Source of the DNA: Bacteroidales bacterium
GTDB lineage: Bacteria > Bacteroidota > Bacteroidia > Bacteroidales > UBA932
Assembly: GCA_024402135.1 (NCBI GenBank)
Contig: JAKSJN010000022.1
Location: 1-32,100, forward strand
DNA length: 32,100 nt
Reading direction: 5' to 3'
Under the pieces are notes generated by a model. That model was not told the origin of the DNA. It saw only the letters and a list, made by a program, of their open reading frames with translations, and ran no database searches. Of this stretch, positions 23,720 through 31,717 are shown piece by piece. The position numbers and the translations under genes were made by a program. How positions within the stretch are numbered: the stretch's first letter is position 1; every line of letters starts with the position of its first letter.

Positions 23720-26617
23720 TTAGTAGCCGAAGATCTCTTCGAGGCTGAGGAGGCGTACAGGACCGAGCGTACGGAGGAAGTCCATGTCCATGTCCTTGTA
23801 GTTTCCAAGGAGACCGTAGATGTAGGTGCGGTCCTTGACGTACTTCTGCTGCGCCTTGATGACATCCTGCATGGTCATTCCAGGAAGAACCTCGTATATC
23901 TTTCTTGCCACAGGTTCTGTCCTGCCTATCTCTCTGTCGTTGAGATAGCTTGTAAGAACACTCATGCCGGAAGTCCTTTGTGTACGGAGAGTTCCGTCAA
24001 GTGAAGTCTTGGCGATCTCGAACGCCTTGTCGCTTTCCGGCATGTCGTTTATGATCATGTCGAATGCTTCTACGGCTGTCTGGAGCTTGTCGTTCTGTGA
24101 TCCGATGGTGGCGTTGAATGAGTAGCTGTCGTCAGCGAATGCAGGTGTGGCGAGGTTTGCGCGGGCTGAGTAAGCGAGAGCTCTTGCTTCTCTCATCTCC
24201 TGGAATACGATGGCATTCATGCCGCTTCCGAAATAGAGATTGTAAAGTCTCAGCATCGCGTCGTCTTCCGCCTCGTACTTTTCGCCCATGTTGGTGTACT
24301 GGATGTAGTTGAACTGACGGGAATCGTATGGAGCGATGAAGACGGCAGGAGATGGGGTCTGGAGCTTCTGGGCGTAAACCTTGACAAGCGGCTCGAGTTC
24401 GCCGGCAACGTCATGATGGTCGTTGAGGAGCTCCTTTACTGCATCCTCGTCCTGAGGGCCGTAATAGAGCACTGTGTGCTGCTTGGTGAGGATGTTTGTG
24501 ACCTTAGCCAGAAGTTCCTCGGAAGTGAGCGCCATGACCTGGGCATCGGTCAGGTTGGTCTTCTTTACATATTCTGGACCGTACATCACGTAATTGTTCA
24601 GAGCCCTTGAGCAGGCACTCTGGCTGAACTTGTTGTCGTTGCGGGACTTGATGAAGTCAGCCTTGTATGCGTTGAGGATGTCGTCGTCGGCAGCTGCGTT
24701 GGCAATGATGTCTTCTACGATTTCAAGTGCGCTTCCGAGGTTGTCGCTGAGGCCGCTCACGGAATACTGGATGGTGTTGTCGCCCGCCCTCATGCTGTAG
24801 TTGCAGGCAAGCTTGTACATTTCGAGCGCAATCTCTTCAGCTGTACGTGTCTCGGTTCCGAGGTAGCTGACATAATCGATGGCTACCGCGAGTGAAGGAT
24901 CGGTGAGCAATCCCTCGTCGAAGATGAAGGAAAGCTGTCCGATGTCGTTTGTCTCGTTCTTTTTATAGAGTACCTCGACACCATCCTGCATGCTGAACTT
25001 AGACATATCCTTCGAGTAGTCTACGAAAACCGGCTCGATCGGCTCAGGTACCGAATTCTGGAGCTCGGTGAGGAAGTCACTGGTCTTGTCTCGGTTCGTT
25101 GCGATAGGAGTGATCTTCGGCGCTACAATCTTCTGGTTTTTCGGGTTTGCACCAAGGTGCTTGTATGTAGCTACATAACTGTTCTCTCCGAGGTATTCGT
25201 TAGCCCATGCGACTACATCCTCCTTGGTGACCTTTGACAACCTGTCCATGAGTGTGACATCGTCAGCCCACTTGTGTCCTGCGATGAAAGAATTCACATA
25301 TTTCGAAGCCCTGGAACTGTTGTTTTCGCTTCTGCGCATCTCGCTGAGCTTCATGTTCGCCACTGCTGCGGAAATAAGCTCTTCATTGAAATCGCCGGCA
25401 CGGAGCTTCGCAACCTCGGCGAGGAGAAGATCACGGACTTCGTCAAGGCTCTGCCCCTCCTTAGGGTAGCCTTCCATAAGGAATTCACCATAGTCGACTC
25501 TTGTGGAATTTCCGGCGCTTGCGCCAAGCATCTTCTGCTGCTGGGTTATGTCGATGTCGATGAGGCCGGCCATGCCGTTCTGGAGAACTGCACCTGCGAT
25601 GCTGCCTACCTCACTGGCCTTGTCCTTGCTTCCCGGAGTCCTCCATCCAAGGAGAATAAACTCGGACATTGTACCGTAGACGTCCTTGCGGACGGGACTT
25701 GTGATAGGCTCCTCAGGTGCATACTTGAGCTCCGGAACAGATGGATTAGGCTCCCAGTCGCCGAAATACTTCTCCACGATTGCCACGAACTCGTCCGGAT
25801 CAAAGTCTCCGGATACGCAGATTGCACAGTTGTTAGGAACGTACATCAGCGACTTCTGCTTCTTGATGGCCTTGATTGAAGGATTCTTGAGGTGGTCCGA
25901 AGTTCCGATCACTGACTGCAGTCCGTAAGGGTGATTCTTGAAGAGGACGGAATCCATGGCCATCATGGCGTTCTCGCCGTCTTCGTTGAGGTACATGTTA
26001 TACTCCTCATATACGGTTTCAAGCTCGGTGTGGAAGCCTCTGATAACCATGTTCTTGAATCTGTCTGACTGAACCTTTGCCCAGTTCTCGATCTGGTTTG
26101 AAGGAATGTTTTCCTGGTAGCAGGTGACGTCGTTCGAGGTATATGCGTTTGAGCCTGTGGCGCCGATGACTGCCATCGACTTGTCGTACTCGTTTGGAAT
26201 CGAGATCAGCGATGCCTGATAGCTGAGAGAGTCTATGGTATGGTAGATGGCTCTTCTCTCGGCATCGTCGGTCTTTGTCCTGTAGACTTCGTAAAGATCC
26301 TCGATCTGGTCGAGAATGACTTTCTCGGCTTCGTAATCCGTGGTGCCGAGGGACTCGGAACCCTTGAACATCAGATGCTCGAGATAGTGTGCGAGACCGG
26401 TGTTGTCCGAAGGGTCGTTCTTGCCGCCGCTTCGTACGGCAATGTATGTCTGGATGCGGGGCTCGTTCTTGTTTACCGACATATACACCTTGAGCCCATT
26501 GTCGAGTGTGTAGATCTTTGTTCCCAGCGGGTCGCCGCTGACTGTCTCGTACTTAGGCGTACAAGATACCATGAACAGGAAGATTCCTGCCATGACGGCC
26601 AATGCTCTGTTTTTCAT
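23720..26617 (-). CDS. M16-family zinc metallopeptidase lipoprotein
   Basis: Large (965 aa) two-lobed insulinase/pitrilysin-type peptidase. The signal peptide ends in lipobox MVSC (Cys19), so it is membrane-anchored outside the cytoplasm. The inverted zinc motif HYLEH has ligands His77 and His81 and catalytic Glu80. A downstream EL-x5-EE segment at 198-205 supplies the expected third ligand, probably Glu205. The second half (about 520-965) repeats the M16 fold without HxxEH, as is usual for the inactive lobe that closes the chamber. The two halves are fused here, whereas some bacteria encode them as separate proteins. It probably degrades peptides or small proteins in the envelope; the substrate is unknown. 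The -7 element and an inverted repeat lie upstream. Confidence 0.94.
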   Translation of the reverse strand: MKNRALAVMAGIFLFMVSCTPKYETVSGDPLGTKIYTLDNGLKVYMSVNKNEPRIQTYIAVRSGGKNDPSDNTGLAHYLEHLMFKGSESLGTTDYEAEKVILDQIEDLYEVYRTKTDDAERRAIYHTIDSLSYQASLISIPNEYDKSMAVIGATGSNAYTSNDVTCYQENIPSNQIENWAKVQSDRFKNMVIRGFHTELETVYEEYNMYLNEDGENAMMAMDSVLFKNHPYGLQSVIGTSDHLKNPSIKAIKKQKSLMYVPNNCAICVSGDFDPDEFVAIVEKYFGDWEPNPSVPELKYAPEEPITSPVRKDVYGTMSEFILLGWRTPGSKDKASEVGSIAGAVLQNGMAGLIDIDITQQQKMLGASAGNSTRVDYGEFLMEGYPKEGQSLDEVRDLLLAEVAKLRAGDFNEELISAAVANMKLSEMRRSENNSSRASKYVNSFIAGHKWADDVTLMDRLSKVTKEDVVAWANEYLGENSYVATYKHLGANPKNQKIVAPKITPIATNRDKTSDFLTELQNSVPEPIEPVFVDYSKDMSKFSMQDGVEVLYKKNETNDIGQLSFIFDEGLLTDPSLAVAIDYVSYLGTETRTAEEIALEMYKLACNYSMRAGDNTIQYSVSGLSDNLGSALEIVEDIIANAAADDDILNAYKADFIKSRNDNKFSQSACSRALNNYVMYGPEYVKKTNLTDAQVMALTSEELLAKVTNILTKQHTVLYYGPQDEDAVKELLNDHHDVAGELEPLVKVYAQKLQTPSPAVFIAPYDSRQFNYIQYTNMGEKYEAEDDAMLRLYNLYFGSGMNAIVFQEMREARALAYSARANLATPAFADDSYSFNATIGSQNDKLQTAVEAFDMIINDMPESDKAFEIAKTSLDGTLRTQRTSGMSVLTSYLNDREIGRTEPVARKIYEVLPGMTMQDVIKAQQKYVKDRTYIYGLLGNYKDMDMDFLRTLGPVRLLSLEEIFGY

Positions 26618-26657
26618 AAAGAGATATATGGTTTTGATTTATCCGGTTTTCGGGGCG

Positions 26658-26665
26658 CAAAATTA
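26658..26665 (-). promoter_or_regulatory. -7 promoter element of the M16 peptidase gene
   Basis: On the minus strand TAATTTTG followed by CG matches TAnnTTTG. It predicts transcription start near 26652 and a leader of about 35 nt. Nineteen bases upstream there is TTTT rather than TTTG. Confidence 0.6.
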
Positions 26666-26679
26666 TGGATAATCCATAA
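26663..26679. promoter_or_regulatory. Inverted repeat overlapping the M16 peptidase promoter, possible operator
   Basis: TTATGGATAATCCATAA is a perfect 8+1+8 inverted repeat. Its left end overlaps the -7 element at 26658-26665, and the rest lies in the spacer where RNA polymerase would sit. A dimeric repressor is one possible reader. No regulator gene is adjacent. Confidence 0.4.
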
Positions 26680-26683
26680 AAAA

Positions 26684-26713
26684 GAAAAGGAAACGGGGGT
26701 CCGTTTCCTTTTC
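26684..26713 (-). terminator. Terminator of the GH43 gene
   Basis: A perfect 13-bp stem (GAAAAGGAAACGG / CCGTTTCCTTTTC) with a GGGT loop is followed on the minus strand by TTTCTTTTTT-like sequence. It lies 20 bp after the GH43 stop and just upstream of the peptidase promoter, so it insulates the two co-directional genes. Confidence 0.82.
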
Positions 26714-26733
26714 CTGTATCGAATCTTTGCCTG

Positions 26734-27744
26734 TTACTCGTCGATTCCCTCGATGGTCTCGATGTTTCCATCAGCGTCGAAGGTCAGTTCGCAAACCTTG
26801 AGGCTGCGGAGCCATGACTTGCCGCCTGAAGGAACGCTGTCATGATGGAACAGATACCACTTGCCTTCATATTCGATGATTGCGTGGTGGGTAGTCCAGC
26901 CGACAACAGGTGTGAGGATCACTCCCTTGTATGTGAAAGGACCGTAGATGTTGTCACCTACTGCGTAGCAGAGAAGGTGGCTGTCGCCGGTAGAATAGGT
27001 GAAGTAATACTTGCCGTCCTTCTTGAAGGTCCATGAAGCCTCGAAGAAGCGATGTGGGTCATCAGCGGCGAGAGGCTTGCCCTCCTCGTCAACGACTACA
27101 ACCGGCTTTGGCTCCTCGCCGAACTGGAGCATGTCAGGAGAAAGCTTCACTACTCGGCTAGGGATTGCAGGCTGGTCGCCATGAGGGAGGTTCGGGCTGT
27201 CAGGAGTGTTGTTCTTCGCAGGATCCTCGATGCCGATATTGTCCCTGTATGACTGGAGCTGACCACCCCAGAGGCCTCCGAAGTACATGTAGTACTCGCC
27301 TTCGTCCTTGAGGACTGCCATATCGATAGAGTAGCTGCCGTGAACCGGCTCTGGCTGAGGAATGAACGGACCTGCAGGATTGTCGGCGATAGCGACACCG
27401 TGACGGAACACCTCATTCTTGTCCTTCATAGGGAAGTACATGTAGTACTTGCCGTCCTTTTCCTGGACGTCGCAGTCCCAGAGCTGGCGTCCGTGCCATG
27501 CGATGTCCTCGAGGTCGAGTACCTTGCCGTGATCGGTTACGGTACCGTTCATAGGATCTCCGTCGATAGAGAGGACGTGGTAGTCCTTCATGATATACTG
27601 GTCACCGCTGTCATCCTCTACGTTTGAATCGTCCTCCCAGTCGTGAGAAGGATAGATGTAGATCTTGCCATTGAAGACATGAACTGATGGATCTGCCATG
27701 TAATCGGCAGGAAGGAGATAGCGTTTTGCGACTTTCTTTGCCAT
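26734..27744 (-). CDS. Cytoplasmic glycoside hydrolase family 43 (beta-xylosidase/arabinofuranosidase type)
   Basis: Five-bladed propeller enzyme of 336 aa acting on xylo- or arabino-oligosaccharides. The expected catalytic triad can be placed: general base Asp18 (YMADPSVHVF), pKa-setting Asp141 (SYSIDMAVL) and acid Glu235 (FFEASW). There is no signal peptide (it begins MAKKVAKRYLL), so it should act on oligosaccharides already brought into the cell, perhaps by the symporter at 29463. Length is that of a single catalytic domain without a binding module. The gene diverges from xylulokinase. Xylosidase and arabinofuranosidase activity cannot be told apart here. Confidence 0.92.
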   Translation of the reverse strand: MAKKVAKRYLLPADYMADPSVHVFNGKIYIYPSHDWEDDSNVEDDSGDQYIMKDYHVLSIDGDPMNGTVTDHGKVLDLEDIAWHGRQLWDCDVQEKDGKYYMYFPMKDKNEVFRHGVAIADNPAGPFIPQPEPVHGSYSIDMAVLKDEGEYYMYFGGLWGGQLQSYRDNIGIEDPAKNNTPDSPNLPHGDQPAIPSRVVKLSPDMLQFGEEPKPVVVVDEEGKPLAADDPHRFFEASWTFKKDGKYYFTYSTGDSHLLCYAVGDNIYGPFTYKGVILTPVVGWTTHHAIIEYEGKWYLFHHDSVPSGGKSWLRSLKVCELTFDADGNIETIEGIDE

Positions 27745-27831
27745 AGTTGTGATGTATTGTAATGTGGTTAATATATTGATTCTTAGCTACATGGATGGCG
27801 TGCCTGATATCCGGGCCCTTCATCCTGTTCC

Positions 27832-27839
27832 CAAATATA
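27832..27839 (-). promoter_or_regulatory. -7 promoter element of the GH43 gene
   Basis: On the minus strand TATATTTG matches TAnnTTTG and predicts a leader of about 80 nt before 27744. A TTTG lies upstream at 27852-27855, but only 12 bp away, shorter than the usual 19-21. Confidence 0.5.
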
Positions 27840-27903
27840 ATGTTTTTTTGTCAAATGCCTTGACCAATGCCGGTTAAATGACGCTTTTTTCCGGAATTAT
27901 TCA

Positions 27904-27911
27904 TATATTTG
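27904..27911 (+). promoter_or_regulatory. -7 promoter element of the xylulokinase operon
   Basis: TATATTTG followed by CGTC matches TAnnTTTG and gives a leader of about 50 nt before the ATG at 27970. The same 12 bases, TATATTTGCGTC, recur before the NifU-like gene at 30982. Confidence 0.6.
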
Positions 27912-27969
27912 CGTCAATGGACTAATGCGTCCCAACTGATAAAACAACCAACAAAACTGATAACTTACA

Positions 27970-29436
27970 ATGTATTCTCTTGGTATTGATATCGGATCTT
28001 CATCCATCAAGGTATCGCTTCTCGACATCCAGAAGGGCACATGTCTGTCCTCATCGACAAATCCTAAGACCGAAATGCCTATCTCGGCTCCCAACAAGGG
28101 ATGGGCAGAGCAGAACCCTGAGCTCTGGTGGCGCTATATCTGTGAAGGAATCAAGGATATCTCGACCCAGTGCGACATGTCAAAGGTCGTTTCTGTGGGT
28201 GTTACCTATCAGATGCACGGTCTCGTTGCCGTAGACCGTAACGTAAAGCCTGTACGCGACGCCATTATCTGGTGTGATTCACGTGCAGTCGGTATCGGTG
28301 CCGAGGCTCTCCAGACCATCGGATATGACAAGTGCATGAGCCACCTGCTCAACTCTCCTGGCAACTTCACCGCTTCAAAGCTCGCATGGGTGAAGCGCAA
28401 CGAGCCGGAGAACTATGCAAAGATCTGGAAGTTCATGCTTCCTGGCGACTATGCAGTATACAAGCTTTCAGGTGACGTAGGCACTACCGAGACCGGTCTC
28501 TCAGAGCAGATCCTCTGGGATTTCAAGGAGGGCAAGATGGCTTCATTCGTTGCCGAGTATTATGGCATCGATCCTGAACTCATCCCTGAGATCAAGCCTT
28601 CAATCGGTGTTGCTGCACGCACATCAGCAGAAATAGAGGCACTCCTCGGTATCCCTGCAGGAACTCCTATTTCTTACCGCGCAGGTGACCAGCCAAACAA
28701 TGCATTCTCACTCAACGTCCTCAATCCTGGTGAAATCGCTGCTACCGGCGGTACCAGCGGCGTTGTATACGGCGTTACCGACAAGCCAAAGGCTGACTCG
28801 GCTTCACGCGTCAATACCTTCCTCCATGTGAACAATACTGCTGATGCGGCACGTCTCGGCGTACTTCTCTGCATCAACGGAACCGGTATCATGAACTCAT
28901 GGGTACACCGCAACATCGTTCCTTCTCTCACCTATGCCGAGATGAACGACCTCGCTGCAAACGCTCCTGTAGGTTCAGACGGCCTCATCGTGCTTCCATT
29001 CGGTAACGGTGCCGAGCGCGTTCTCGAGAACCGCTGCATGGGTGCTCGTTTCGCAGGCATCGACCTCGTGCGTCACAGCCAGGCTCACATCCTCCGTGCA
29101 ACCCAGGAGGGTATCGCATTCTCATTCCGCTACGGTATCGACATCATGAAGGACCTCGGGCTCGAGCCTAACGTGATCCGCGCAGGAAAGGCAAACCTCT
29201 TCCTCAGCCCTCTGTTCCGCAGCACTCTCGCAACCCTCTGCGACTCACGCATCGAGCTCTTCAATACTGACGGTGCTCTCGGTGCAGCTCGCGGTGCAGC
29301 TCTCGGTGCAGGTTACTACACCAGCGAGGCTGAAGCATTCTCAACCCTTGCGAAGGTTGGTGAGGTTGAGCCTGAGGCAGCTTGGAAGAACGCCCTCGAG
29401 GAGAACTACATCCAGTGGAAGGAGAACTTGAAATAA
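27970..29436 (+). CDS. xylB: Xylulokinase, FGGY family
   Basis: Carbohydrate kinase of 488 aa that phosphorylates D-xylulose to xylulose-5-phosphate for the pentose phosphate pathway. The N-terminal phosphate loop is LGIDIGSSSIKVSLLD. The substrate-contact motif YQMHG has Met82-His83. The catalytic base is Asp240 in YRAGDQPNNA. The ATP-side block is ATGGTSGVVYG, and the C-terminal GALGAARGAALGAG completes the second actin-like domain. These motifs favour xylulokinase over other FGGY kinases. No xylose isomerase gene lies in the window. The symporter gene follows after 26 bp and is probably co-transcribed. Confidence 0.92.
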   Translation: MYSLGIDIGSSSIKVSLLDIQKGTCLSSSTNPKTEMPISAPNKGWAEQNPELWWRYICEGIKDISTQCDMSKVVSVGVTYQMHGLVAVDRNVKPVRDAIIWCDSRAVGIGAEALQTIGYDKCMSHLLNSPGNFTASKLAWVKRNEPENYAKIWKFMLPGDYAVYKLSGDVGTTETGLSEQILWDFKEGKMASFVAEYYGIDPELIPEIKPSIGVAARTSAEIEALLGIPAGTPISYRAGDQPNNAFSLNVLNPGEIAATGGTSGVVYGVTDKPKADSASRVNTFLHVNNTADAARLGVLLCINGTGIMNSWVHRNIVPSLTYAEMNDLAANAPVGSDGLIVLPFGNGAERVLENRCMGARFAGIDLVRHSQAHILRATQEGIAFSFRYGIDIMKDLGLEPNVIRAGKANLFLSPLFRSTLATLCDSRIELFNTDGALGAARGAALGAGYYTSEAEAFSTLAKVGEVEPEAAWKNALEENYIQWKENLK

Positions 29437-29462
29437 TATAACCACACAAGCTAATAATCATT

Positions 29463-30860
29463 ATGGCAAACAACGCAAGTGAAGCTAAAGGCTTCTACAA
29501 GCTTTCATGGATGCAGAGGATCGGTTTCGGTTCCGGCGACCTCGCACAGAACCTGATCTTCCAGACGGTAGCATGCTTCCTCATGCTCTACCTCACAACG
29601 GTATTGAAAATCAGCCCAGCTTTCGTCGGTGGCCTTATTCTCGGAGTCAGAATCCTCGACTGTTTCTGGAGCCCTGTAGTAGGAACCTACATCGACAACC
29701 ATAACCCTAAGCTTGGCAAGTACCGCACCTACCTCCTCTACGGTGGTATTCCTCTTACTGTTGCAGCATGTCTCCTTATGCTTCCTGCTGCAGCCGGCTG
29801 GTCAATGGGTGCCAAGATTGCATACGCGACAATCAGCTACACAGTGCTCAGCATGATCTATTCGGTAGTTAACATTCCTTACGGCTCGATCATGGCCAGC
29901 ATGACCAGAGACAACGACGAGGTCCTCATTCTTACCTCTACCCGTATGGTCTGCGCAAATATCGGTCAGATCATCGTACAGGCTGGATTCCCTATCGGTC
30001 TTGCAATGATCGTAGGTATCGCAGTTGACTGGAACCAGGCTGTATTCATGGCTATCGGTACGATTCCTGCCTTCATCATTCTCCCATCTCTTCCAGTTCT
30101 CAAGAAGTGGTTCGGAAAGAAGGGCCTCTACTACCTGCTCCTTGCAGTCGGTATCATCGGATTCATCATTCTCTTCATCATCGGCAAGTTCCTTGACGTG
30201 ACAAGTCTCAACACAGTCGTCCAGGCAGCCAAGGTCATGACTGGTGTCGGCCTTCTCGTAGGTTCGCTCATGTGGGCTCTCGTTCCTGAGGTAATCACCG
30301 AGGCTGAGTATCGCACCGGCAACAGACCGGCAGCTACCGTCAACGCACTCGCAGGTGTTGCATTCAAGGCAGGTTTCTCAATCGCAGGATGGATCACACC
30401 TCTCGTAATGGGCATGATCGGATTCAACCTTGCAAGCGAATCATCCGCACTTCCTACAGACCCTAAGGCATGGTTCACTGTAACATGCATCTTTGCTATC
30501 GCAGGTCTCGCTCTTCTCACATTCTGTTTCCTTGGCAGCAAGGAGAACATCACTACAACTCCTGAGAAGCCAGCTACCTTCGGAGAGATGTGGACTGAGT
30601 TCAAGGCCAACAAGTGCCTCCAGCTCGTACTTGGCATCTTCGTGACCGTATTCCTTGCAACATTCATCAGCTCACCTGTAAACGCTTATTACACAAAGCT
30701 GAACGAGTATGACGCAACCGCTCAGAATGCGATCCTTCTTTTCACTACCATCATCCCGGCAATTCTCCTGGTTGTCGTAGGCTGCCTCATCTACAAGTAT
30801 CCTCTTACAGACGAGAAGCTCAACGAGATCAACAAGGAAATCGAAGCAAGAAAAGCATAG
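29463..30860 (+). CDS. GPH-family sugar:cation symporter (pentoside/xyloside type)
   Basis: Inner-membrane transporter of 465 aa with about twelve helices, in the glycoside-pentoside-hexuronide:cation family (MelB/XynP relatives). Recognisable parts are the first helix start RIGFGSGDLAQNLIFQ, the cytoplasmic loop NPKLGKYRTYLLYGG after helix 2, and the central block LVPEVITEAEYRTGNRPAA before the second six-helix bundle. Co-transcription with xylulokinase and the divergent cytoplasmic GH43 point to xylose or xylo-oligosaccharides as cargo. That is inference, since cargo cannot be read directly. Family members use Na+ or H+, and the Nqr pump in this window would supply a Na+ gradient. Confidence 0.88.
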   Translation: MANNASEAKGFYKLSWMQRIGFGSGDLAQNLIFQTVACFLMLYLTTVLKISPAFVGGLILGVRILDCFWSPVVGTYIDNHNPKLGKYRTYLLYGGIPLTVAACLLMLPAAAGWSMGAKIAYATISYTVLSMIYSVVNIPYGSIMASMTRDNDEVLILTSTRMVCANIGQIIVQAGFPIGLAMIVGIAVDWNQAVFMAIGTIPAFIILPSLPVLKKWFGKKGLYYLLLAVGIIGFIILFIIGKFLDVTSLNTVVQAAKVMTGVGLLVGSLMWALVPEVITEAEYRTGNRPAATVNALAGVAFKAGFSIAGWITPLVMGMIGFNLASESSALPTDPKAWFTVTCIFAIAGLALLTFCFLGSKENITTTPEKPATFGEMWTEFKANKCLQLVLGIFVTVFLATFISSPVNAYYTKLNEYDATAQNAILLFTTIIPAILLVVVGCLIYKYPLTDEKLNEINKEIEARKA

Positions 30861-30885
30861 TTTTCCCCTTTTGAAATATTTGATG

Positions 30886-30912
30886 AAGCCGTCCCTTCCG
30901 GGGCGGCTTTTT
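30886..30912 (+). terminator. Intrinsic terminator after the symporter gene
   Basis: A stem of about ten pairs (AAGCCGTCCC / GGGGCGGCTT, one G-T pair) with a TTCC loop runs directly into a T-run. It closes the xylulokinase-symporter transcript 25 bp after the stop. Confidence 0.88.
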
Positions 30913-30981
30913 CTGTACACATCTTTGCTTTTTCTGGTAGTAATAATCATATTGACTATACCGAAAGACAGGATAATTATT

Positions 30982-30989
30982 TATATTTG
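30982..30989 (+). promoter_or_regulatory. -7 promoter element of the NifU-like/GGGtGRT operon
   Basis: TATATTTG followed by CGTC matches TAnnTTTG and lies 30 bp before the ATG at 31020. It overlaps a possible TTG start at 30987, arguing for the ATG. Confidence 0.6.
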
Positions 30990-31019
30990 CGTCGCGAAAT
31001 ATCATTTAATTACACAGAT

Positions 31020-31712
31020 ATGATCTACACAAAAGAAGTGCAGCAGATGTGCTGCGTAGCAAAGGGCGCCAATCACGCCAATGCTCCTATTCCTGAGGAA
31101 GGAAAGTGGGTGCATGCTAAAGAAATCAAGGATATCTCCGGTCTTACCCACGGTATCGGCTGGTGCGCTCCTCAGCAGGGTTGCTGCAAGCTTACCCTCA
31201 ATGTCAAGGACGGCATCATCGAGGAGGCTCTCGTTGAGACTCTCGGTTGCTCAGGTATGACACACTCAGCTGCTATGGCATCTGAGATCCTTCCTGGCAA
31301 GACTCTTCTCGAGGCACTTAACCAGGACCTCGTTTGCGATGCTATCAACACCGCAATGCGCGAGCTCTTCCTCCAGATTGTTTACGGACGTACCCAGTCA
31401 GCTTTCTCTGAGGGTGGTCTTCCAGTGGGTGCTTCACTCGAGGACCTCGGAAAGAACCTCCGCAGCCAGGTTGGTACCATGTTCGGTACCCGTGCAAAGG
31501 GTTCACGTTATCTCGAGATGACCGAGGGTTATTGCACCCAGATGGCTCTCGACGCTAACGATGAGGTTATCGGTTATGAGTTCGTAAACCTTGGCAAGCT
31601 CATGGATGCTCTCAAGGCTGGCGCTACCGGTCCAGAGGCTATCGAGAAGGCAAAGGGTACCTATGGCCGTTTCAAGGATGCAGTTAAGTATATTGACCCA
31701 CGTAAAGCATAA
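31020..31712 (+). CDS. NifU/IscU-like iron-sulfur scaffold family protein
   Basis: Protein of 230 aa with an IscU-type core. The segment from Cys55-Cys56 (CCKLTLNVKDGIIEEALVET) to Cys77 (LGCSGMTHSAAMASEI) and the following GKTLLEAL track the IscU pattern of strand, Cys and helix. The place where IscU has its third cluster cysteine (HCSxLA) reads PVGASLEDL, with no cysteine. Extra cysteines occur at 11-12, 49 and 106. A C-terminal extension (about 150-230) is absent from plain IscU. The start is put at 31020 because the longer TTG reading overlaps the -7 element. It is followed 5 bp later by a GGGtGRT-family gene, a pairing I recall from other anaerobes. Its exact role in cluster handling is unknown. 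Confidence 0.82.
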   Translation: MIYTKEVQQMCCVAKGANHANAPIPEEGKWVHAKEIKDISGLTHGIGWCAPQQGCCKLTLNVKDGIIEEALVETLGCSGMTHSAAMASEILPGKTLLEALNQDLVCDAINTAMRELFLQIVYGRTQSAFSEGGLPVGASLEDLGKNLRSQVGTMFGTRAKGSRYLEMTEGYCTQMALDANDEVIGYEFVNLGKLMDALKAGATGPEAIEKAKGTYGRFKDAVKYIDPRKA

Positions 31713-31717
31713 GCACT

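Noticed and set aside
25274-25879. Plus-strand ORF (201 codons) inside the M16 peptidase gene
   Set aside because: It lies opposite conserved M16 sequence and shows no domain or expression signal of its own.
30987-31019. A TTG-initiated extension adding 11 residues to the NifU-like protein
   Set aside because: The TTG is part of the TATATTTG -7 element, so it would lie upstream of the predicted transcript start.
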